This document shows, one piece after another, positions 30,530 to 34,797 of a stretch of 34,797 nucleotides of DNA. The first letter of the stretch is position 1; each line of letters begins with the position of its first letter. The stretch is from the NCBI GenBank assembly GCA_016882265.1, contig VGVB01000031.1:1-34797 (forward strand). The letters run 5' to 3'. The notes under the pieces were generated by a model that saw nothing but the letters and a program-made list of their open reading frames with translations, did no database searches and had not been told where the DNA came from. This DNA comes from Gammaproteobacteria bacterium (GTDB taxonomy: Bacteria > Pseudomonadota > Gammaproteobacteria > Steroidobacterales > Steroidobacteraceae). The position numbers were made by a program, and so were the translations under genes.

Positions 30530-31501
30530 ATGGACATCCGGCGCATACTCGTGGCGGTGGCCGACTGCGGCGCGAAGCCGGCGCCGGAACTGGTCAAGGC
30601 CGCTGAGCTGGCGCGGCGCTGCGACGCGACGCTGACGCTGTTCCACAGTTTCTACAGCCCGTACGTCGCCGGCGAGCAGTACTACAGCCCGGCGGCACTG
30701 CAGCAGGACATCGAAGGCGCGGTCAACGTGCGCCGCCAGCAGCTTGCGCGGCTTGCGGCGCCGCTGCGCCTGTCCGGGCTGCAGGTGCGCGAGCGCGTGC
30801 GCTGGGACTATCCGGTGCACGACAGCATCGTGCGCGAAGCGCTGCGCGAGAAGGCGGACCTGGTCGTGGCCGGCAGCCACCGGCACACACGGCTGTCGCG
30901 CGTGCTGCTGTCGAACACGGACTGGCAGTTGATCCGCCTGTGCCCCGTGCCGCTGCTGTTCGTGAAGAACGCGCGCCCCTGGGAACGGGGGCGGATCCTG
31001 GCGGCGGTGGACCCGCTGCATGCGCACGCCAAGCCGGCCGATCTCGACGCCGCGATCCTGCGCAGTGCCGCATTCATGGCCGCGGCCTTCCGCGGGCGCG
31101 TGCACGCGCTGCACGTGTGGCAACTGGCGACACCGTTCACGGCCGGCGTGCTGATGGAGCCGGTGCCGCTGCCGGCCAATCTGGTCGAGCAGCAGCGCGC
31201 GACGGCCGAGCGGGAGTTCGACGCGATGCTCGAGCCCTGGGGACTGCCGGCCCGCCGTCGTCACCTGCGGAGCGGCGTCCCGGCCAGCGAGATTGCGGCG
31301 CTGGCCGCGCAGATCGAGGCGGGCCTGGTGGTCATGGGGGCCGTATCACGCAGCGGTCTGCGCCGCCTGTTCATCGGCAGTACGGCTGAGCGCACGATCG
31401 ACGCCGTGGCCTGCGACGTGCTGGTGTTGAAGCCGGCGGGGTTCCGATCGCCAGTGCCGCGCCGGCGGCCGTGGCGGCCCGTGGCTCTGCCACCGCTGTA
31501 G
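30530..31501 (+). CDS. uspE: Tandem-domain universal stress protein, UspE-like
   Basis: A 323-residue protein with two Usp domains (about residues 1-145 and 150-300). The first is degenerate: GSHRHTRLSRVLLSNTDWQLIR replaces the ATP loop, closely following E. coli UspE, including TDWxLxRxCPxP. The second has VMGAVSRSGLRRLFIGSTAERTID, nearer to the G-2x-G-9x-G-S/T pattern. ATG 30530 follows GGAGAGGGGG. A proline/arginine-rich tail ends it. The role is likely in stress survival, motility or adhesion as in UspE, by analogy only. Confidence 0.88.
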   Translation: MDIRRILVAVADCGAKPAPELVKAAELARRCDATLTLFHSFYSPYVAGEQYYSPAALQQDIEGAVNVRRQQLARLAAPLRLSGLQVRERVRWDYPVHDSIVREALREKADLVVAGSHRHTRLSRVLLSNTDWQLIRLCPVPLLFVKNARPWERGRILAAVDPLHAHAKPADLDAAILRSAAFMAAAFRGRVHALHVWQLATPFTAGVLMEPVPLPANLVEQQRATAEREFDAMLEPWGLPARRRHLRSGVPASEIAALAAQIEAGLVVMGAVSRSGLRRLFIGSTAERTIDAVACDVLVLKPAGFRSPVPRRRPWRPVALPPL

Positions 31502-31522
31502 CGATCGTCTGGGCTGCGGGCC

Positions 31523-31867
31523 TCAGTGCCGCGGCGTTTCGTCGAAGTCGTCGTCCTCGACGACTTCCTCCCACGTCAACGGTGCGGACGCCGCGCGCTG
31601 CTCGGCGCCGGGAATCGTCTCCAGATCGGTATAACCCAGTTCGTCCGGTTCGACGTCATCGAGCGGTCCGCTCCAGTCCTCCGGGGGTGCCGCCGACTCG
31701 ACCAGTAACTGGCTCCACTCGTCCAGGTCGAGCTCGTCGACGTCGCCTTCAAACCCCTGGATTTCTATCGTTCCGGAATCCTCGTCCAGGGCGACGACCT
31801 GAAACGGCTCACCCTTGTCGCGGTGCGTGTACCACTGGCCGACGATCGGCGGGAGGCGATTGCTCAT
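31523..31867 (-). CDS. Small acidic protein, DUF6763-like
   Basis: A 114-residue very acidic protein. The first half reads IVGQWYTHRDKGEPFQVVALDEDSG, then IEIQGFEGDVDELDLDEW, a small SH3-like beta pattern; the second half has PPEDWSGPLDDVEPDELGYTD. I recall this pattern from gammaproteobacterial hypothetical proteins (DUF6763), without known function. ATG 31867 has GAGGAG upstream. It ends 21 bp from the UspE-like stop (convergent) and is divergent from the cupin gene. Confidence 0.7.
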   Translation of the reverse strand: MSNRLPPIVGQWYTHRDKGEPFQVVALDEDSGTIEIQGFEGDVDELDLDEWSQLLVESAAPPEDWSGPLDDVEPDELGYTDLETIPGAEQRAASAPLTWEEVVEDDDFDETPRH

Positions 31868-31886
31868 GGCCCGGCTCCTCGGCGAA

Positions 31887-31964
31887 GCCCGCCACGGCCC
31901 CCATGGCGGGCACTGAATCGATGCTACTCCTGCCCCATCGGGACTGCCAGGGATTTGCTGGCAG
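31887..31964. promoter_or_regulatory. Two inverted repeats in the divergent DUF6763-cupin gap
   Basis: GCCCGCC-N11-GGCGGGC (31887-31911) lies 19 bp from the acidic-protein start. CTGCCAG-GGATTTG-CTGGCAG (31944-31964) lies 47 bp before the cupin start. Both have perfect 7-bp arms. The second, with 14-bp centre-to-centre arms, could be an operator; the first may be an mRNA hairpin. No clear promoter was identified. Confidence 0.35.
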
Positions 31965-32011
31965 AATTCGTCTGCTGCTGGTCTGCAGGCTGAGTCCGCG
32001 GAGGTCGTTTC

Positions 32012-32380
32012 ATGGGTACGTCGATCGTCGATTTCCGGAATCCGGTTGCAGCGGAGGATTCCAGCCCGGCCGCCGGACGCGTGCTCGCGGGCCGGCCGCG
32101 GGCACAGGTACAGAATCACTACGCCGATGGCAGTGGCCGATTCTTCGCCGGACGGTGGTCGAGCACGCGCGGCCGGTGGCGGGTGAGTTACACCGAGCAT
32201 GAGTTCTGTCACCTGCTCGAGGGGCGGGTCCTGCTCACCGATGATGCCGGCGGCCGCTGGGAGTTCGGACCGGGAGATGCCTGGGTGATTCCGGCCGGAT
32301 TCAGCGGCACCTGGGAAACGGTCGAGCCCGCCAGCAAGCTCTACGCGATCTTCGATTCGGGCGCCGGCACGGCCACGTAG
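32012..32380 (+). CDS. Single-domain cupin protein (Cupin_3/DUF861-like)
   Basis: A 122-residue cupin. The beta-barrel core shows YTEHEFCHLLEGRVLLTD and FGPGDAWVIPAGFSGTWE, the two conserved cupin motifs of the (S)-ureidoglycine-aminohydrolase-like subgroup. The usual metal-binding HxH is not present in motif 1; His and Glu occur as EHEFCH. ATG 32012 has GGAGG about 8 nt upstream. The function is unknown; relatives bind small organic acids or act as isomerases. Confidence 0.8.
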   Translation: MGTSIVDFRNPVAAEDSSPAAGRVLAGRPRAQVQNHYADGSGRFFAGRWSSTRGRWRVSYTEHEFCHLLEGRVLLTDDAGGRWEFGPGDAWVIPAGFSGTWETVEPASKLYAIFDSGAGTAT

Positions 32381-32419
32381 TCCGTGAGCGCTACCGGTCG
32401 CGGCGCCGGCACGGCTGTC

Positions 32420-32474
32420 CGGGGGCCCGCTCGCAAACTCGGCCGATCTTTACGAGTTTGCTCCCGGGCCCCCG
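32420..32474. repeat. Large imperfect palindrome 1 (55 bp)
   Basis: Outer arms CGGGGGCCCG/CGGGCCCCCG (32420-32429/32465-32474) and inner arms GCAAACTCG/CGAGTTTGC (32433-32441/32453-32461) are each perfect, separated by a 3x3 mismatch. The loop is 11 nt. No T tract follows on either strand. It lies 40 bp after the cupin stop, between convergent genes. Confidence 0.75.
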
Positions 32475-32523
32475 TCCGCCTCGCCTGCGCCGCGGATGTT
32501 GCAGTCTCGCCCGCGGCATCACA

Positions 32524-32606
32524 GCGGGCCGGGGGCTGGGACGTCGCGAGCGAGCGCGTAAATCCGGACTCGCGCGAGCGAGCGATTGTCCCAGCCCACA
32601 GCCCGC
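32524..32606. repeat. Large imperfect palindrome 2 (83 bp) with internal direct repeat
   Basis: Outer arms GCGGGC/GCCCGC (32524-32529/32601-32606) and inner arms GGGCTGGGAC/GTCCCAGCCC (32533-32542/32588-32597) are separated by a 3x3 mismatch, the same plan as palindrome 1. The central part carries GCGAGCGAGCG twice in direct orientation (32546-32556, 32574-32584) around CGTAAATCCGGACTCG. The gap between palindromes contains another pair, GCCGCGG/CCGCGGC (32489-32517). There is no gene in 32381-32666. Confidence 0.7.
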
Positions 32607-32666
32607 CTTGCTGCGGCCAGCCGTTGCTCCCGGTGCGGGTCCGCTGGACTACGCAGCGGCGTGTGT

Positions 32667-34001
32667 TCAGGCGATGCTGTCGAGCACGCCCGCGAGTGTC
32701 GTGATGAGCTGATCGATTTCAGCGGTGCTGATCACGAGCGGCGGTGACAGCGCGATCGTGTCGCCCGTCGCGCGGATCAGGATCCCGCGCTCGAAACCCC
32801 GCACCAGAGTTTCGTAGGCGCGCGCGCCGGCGGCGCCCGGCCGCGGTTCGAGCTCGATGCCGGCCACCAGCCCGTAGCAGCGCAGGTCAGCCACATGGCG
32901 CCGGCCGCGCAGACTGTGCACAGCCTCGTCCCACGCCGGCATCACCTGGCGCGCCTGCCCGAACAGGCCGCCGCCGTAGATCCCGAGGGTCGCGAGGCCG
33001 GCGGCGCAGGCGACCGGGTGGGCCGAGTAGGTGTAGCCGTGGAACAGCTCGATCGCGGCTTCCGGCCCCGACATGAATGCGTCGTGGATCGTCCGGCTGA
33101 CCAGCACCGCGCCCATCGGTACGGTGCCGTTGGTCAGGCCCTTGGCGCAGGTGATCAGGTCCGGCACGACGCCGAATTCCTGCGCGGCGAAGGCGGCGCC
33201 GATGCGGCCGAAACCGGTGATGACCTCGTCGAAGATCAGCAGGATGCCGTGCTTCGTGCAGATCTCGCGCAGCCGCTGCAGGTAGCCGCGCGGCGGCAGC
33301 AGCACGCCGGTCGAGCCGGCGATCGGCTCGACGATCACCGCGGCGATGGTCGAGGCGTCGTGCAGCGCGACCAGGCGCTCGAGGTCATCGGCGAGCTCGG
33401 CGCCATGGGCGGGCAGGCCGCGCGCGAACGCATTGCGCGCCGGGTCGTGGGTGTGGCGCAGGTGATCCACGCCCGGCAGCAGCGGACCGAACTGCCTGCG
33501 GTTCGTGGCGATGCCGCCCACCGAGATGCCACCGAAGCCGACGCCGTGATAGGCGCGCTCGCGCCCGATCAGCCGCGTGCGCGCGGCCTCGCCGCGCAGC
33601 CGCTGCCAGGCCAGTGCAATCTTCAACGCGGTATCCACGGCCTCCGAACCGGAGTTGGTGAAGAACACGCGGTCGAGCCCCGCCGGTGCGAGCTGCGCGA
33701 GCGCGGCGGCCAGTTCGAACGCAGCCGGATGGCCCATCTGGAACGGCGGCGCATAGTCCATCGCAGCGAGCTGCCGGCTCACCGCTGCGGTGATCTCCGG
33801 CCGGCCGTGCCCGGCATTGACGCACCACAGGCCGGCGACGCCGTCCAGGATCCGGCGGCCATCGGCTGTCTCATAGTGCATGCCGCTCGCGCGGGCGAGC
33901 ATCCTTGGTGCGGCCTTGAACTGGCGATTGGCGGTGAAGGGCATCCAGAAGGCGGCAAGGTCCCCGGCGGCGGAGGTGGCGGCGTTCAAGGGCGGCTCCA
34001 T
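32667..34001 (-). CDS. Omega-amino acid (beta-alanine):pyruvate aminotransferase
   Basis: A 444-residue class III PLP aminotransferase. The N-terminal FWMPFTANRQFKAAPRM, GVAGLWCVNAGHG, FFTNSGSEAVDTALKIALAW and AYHGVGFGGISVGGI match omega-amino-acid:pyruvate transaminases. The PLP-binding Asp is in LIFDEVITGFGR and the Schiff-base Lys in LITCAKGLTNG. The expected reaction is beta-alanine or another omega-amine plus pyruvate giving malonate semialdehyde (or aldehyde) and alanine. ATG 34001 gives the family N-terminus; a TTG at 34028 is less likely. It is divergent from an XRE-cupin regulator that probably controls it. Broad-specificity omega-transaminase activity is possible. Confidence 0.88.
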   Translation of the reverse strand: MEPPLNAATSAAGDLAAFWMPFTANRQFKAAPRMLARASGMHYETADGRRILDGVAGLWCVNAGHGRPEITAAVSRQLAAMDYAPPFQMGHPAAFELAAALAQLAPAGLDRVFFTNSGSEAVDTALKIALAWQRLRGEAARTRLIGRERAYHGVGFGGISVGGIATNRRQFGPLLPGVDHLRHTHDPARNAFARGLPAHGAELADDLERLVALHDASTIAAVIVEPIAGSTGVLLPPRGYLQRLREICTKHGILLIFDEVITGFGRIGAAFAAQEFGVVPDLITCAKGLTNGTVPMGAVLVSRTIHDAFMSGPEAAIELFHGYTYSAHPVACAAGLATLGIYGGGLFGQARQVMPAWDEAVHSLRGRRHVADLRCYGLVAGIELEPRPGAAGARAYETLVRGFERGILIRATGDTIALSPPLVISTAEIDQLITTLAGVLDSIA

Positions 34002-34021
34002 GCAGTGTGTGTTCAGAATAA

Positions 34022-34073
34022 TTGACAATAGGGGGCTTAAATCGGGATATTACGCCATCAACGTTTAATATCC
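34022..34073 (+). promoter_or_regulatory. Promoter and palindromic operator between aminotransferase and XRE regulator
   Basis: TTGACA (34022-34027), an 18-bp spacer and GATATT (34046-34051) form a promoter toward the regulator. GGATATTA (34045-34052) and TAATATCC (34066-34073) form a perfect 8-bp inverted repeat with arm centres 21 bp apart, two helical turns. The left arm covers the -10, so binding would block the regulator's own transcription and probably affect the divergent aminotransferase. The gap is strikingly A+T-rich for this DNA. Confidence 0.65.
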
Positions 34074-34093
34074 TAGACGGATGGTGCCGGCCG

Positions 34094-34645
34094 ATGAGTA
34101 ATGACGTGAGCGCCCGGCTGCGGTCAGTACGGCAGATGCACGGCTTGTCGCAGCGCGAACTCGCCAAGCGCGCCGGCGTCACCAACGGCATGATTTCGCT
34201 GATCGAGCAGGGGCGGGTCAGCCCGTCCGTCGCGTCGTTGAAGAAGGTGCTGGATGGCATCCCGATGGCGCTCGCCGAGTTCTTCACGCTCGATCCCGCG
34301 CAGGCGCCGCCGGTGTTCTATCGGGCCGACGAGCTGGTCGAGCTGGGCGAGGGCGAGGTCTCGCTGCGCCTGGTCGCCGCCAGCCGTCCGGGGCGGCGCC
34401 TCGCGATCCTGCGTGAAGTGTACGAGCCGGGCGCCGATACCGGCGCCGAAATGTTGAGTCACGCCGGCGAGGAAGGTGGGGTCGTCGTCCGCGGGCGCAT
34501 CGAGATCACCGTCGGCAGCCAGACGCGCCAGCTCGGCCCCGGTGAGGCGTTCTACTTCGCCAGCGCCGTGCCGCACCGGTTCCGCAATCGCGGCCGCGAG
34601 CGTTGTGAGATCATCAGCGCCGCGACGCCGCCGTCGTTCTATTGA
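34094..34645 (+). CDS. XRE-family regulator with C-terminal cupin domain (PuuR-like)
   Basis: A 183-residue regulator. Residues 8-62 form a helix-turn-helix (LRSVRQMHGLSQRELAKRAGVTNGMISLIEQGRVSPSVASLKKVLDG). Residues 105-175 form a cupin sensor domain (GAEMLSHAGEEGGVVVRGRIEI and LGPGEAFYFASAVPHRFRN). This architecture is shared by PuuR and similar regulators of polyamine and amino-acid catabolism. ATG 34094 is used; the ribosome site is weak. The divergent aminotransferase is the obvious target, and the cupin may sense its substrate or a derived aldehyde. Confidence 0.9.
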   Translation: MSNDVSARLRSVRQMHGLSQRELAKRAGVTNGMISLIEQGRVSPSVASLKKVLDGIPMALAEFFTLDPAQAPPVFYRADELVELGEGEVSLRLVAASRPGRRLAILREVYEPGADTGAEMLSHAGEEGGVVVRGRIEITVGSQTRQLGPGEAFYFASAVPHRFRNRGRERCEIISAATPPSFY

Positions 34646-34720
34646 GCCTTGCATAAATGCCTTGCAACTTTTCCGTATGCCGTGAGTCCAATCCGATGTA
34701 CATTCCCGGACGGAGCGAGC

Positions 34721-34797
34721 ATGCGGAAGTCAGAGAAGGTTGGTCGGGAGCTGCAGCGCCGTCGCCTGCGGGGCGGGCGTCTGTTGCTACGCGGCGA
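34721..34797 (+). CDS. Start of an unidentified gene, cut by the window edge
   Basis: ATG 34721 with GGAG 9 nt upstream opens a frame to the end of the window: MRKSEKVGRELQRRRL, then GGRLLLRG. The Arg-rich helical start is faintly like the N-terminus of IS630-type transposases or other helix-turn-helix proteins, but 25 residues are too few to decide. It lies 75 bp after the regulator stop. Confidence 0.35.
   Translation, partial: MRKSEKVGRELQRRRLRGGRLLLRG

Noticed and set aside
32420..32474. Palindrome 1 as a Rho-independent terminator for the cupin gene
   Set aside because: There is no T run after either arm, and the internal 3x3 mismatch is not typical; kept as a repeat instead.

Overview
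The window is about 35 kb of G+C-rich chromosomal DNA from a Gram-negative bacterium, most likely a gammaproteobacterium. The clues are an outer-membrane TonB receptor, LolB, MtgA, and the conserved gammaproteobacterial order hemA-prfA-prmC divergent from TPR-lolB-ispE-tRNA-Gln-prs-rplY-pth-ychF. Gene density is high and many starts overlap the preceding stop (ATGA). I cannot name the genus.

Layout. 1-380: 3' end of a YebC-like gene. 408-3611: operator-like repeats, a TonB-dependent receptor and its terminator. 3615-5288: a decayed patch holding a frameshifted CPBP membrane protease and a sulfotransferase remnant. 5285-7895: a coniferyl-type aldehyde dehydrogenase and a dehydrogenase closely resembling 6-hydroxycyclohex-1-ene-1-carbonyl-CoA dehydrogenase. 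7938-11983 (minus): a compact stress operon, terC-usp-hsp20-lon. 12026-18152: an alpha/beta hydrolase with a Cys nucleophile, a beta-class glutathione transferase, metF and metH. 18153-22585 (minus): mtgA, ppiB, and hemA-prfA-prmC. 22662-29391: TPR lipid/envelope and translation housekeeping cluster. 29424-30319: a VapBC-type toxin-antitoxin pair next to a decayed, oppositely oriented PIN remnant and a REP-like palindrome. 30331-31501: tRNA-Met and a UspE-like protein. 31523-32380: a small acidic protein and a cupin, divergent. 32420-32606: two large imperfect palindromes. 32667-34645: an omega-amino-acid:pyruvate aminotransferase divergent from an XRE-cupin regulator, with a strong palindrome between them. 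34721-end: start of an unidentified gene.

Functional themes are one-carbon/methionine metabolism (metF-metH), haem and translation termination (hemA-prfA-prmC), envelope biogenesis (lolB, ispE, mtgA), proteostasis and stress (lon, hsp20, two Usp proteins), and peripheral carbon catabolism (aldehyde dehydrogenase, Had-like enzyme, aminotransferase). I found no CRISPR array, prophage, complete insertion sequence or rRNA. No unmistakably new multi-gene system is visible. The best leads are the stress operon with a hairpin clasping the hsp20 start codon, the orphan Had-like enzyme, the palindrome pair at 32420-32606, the hairpin series ahead of rplY, and the palindromic operators ahead of the receptor and the XRE regulator.
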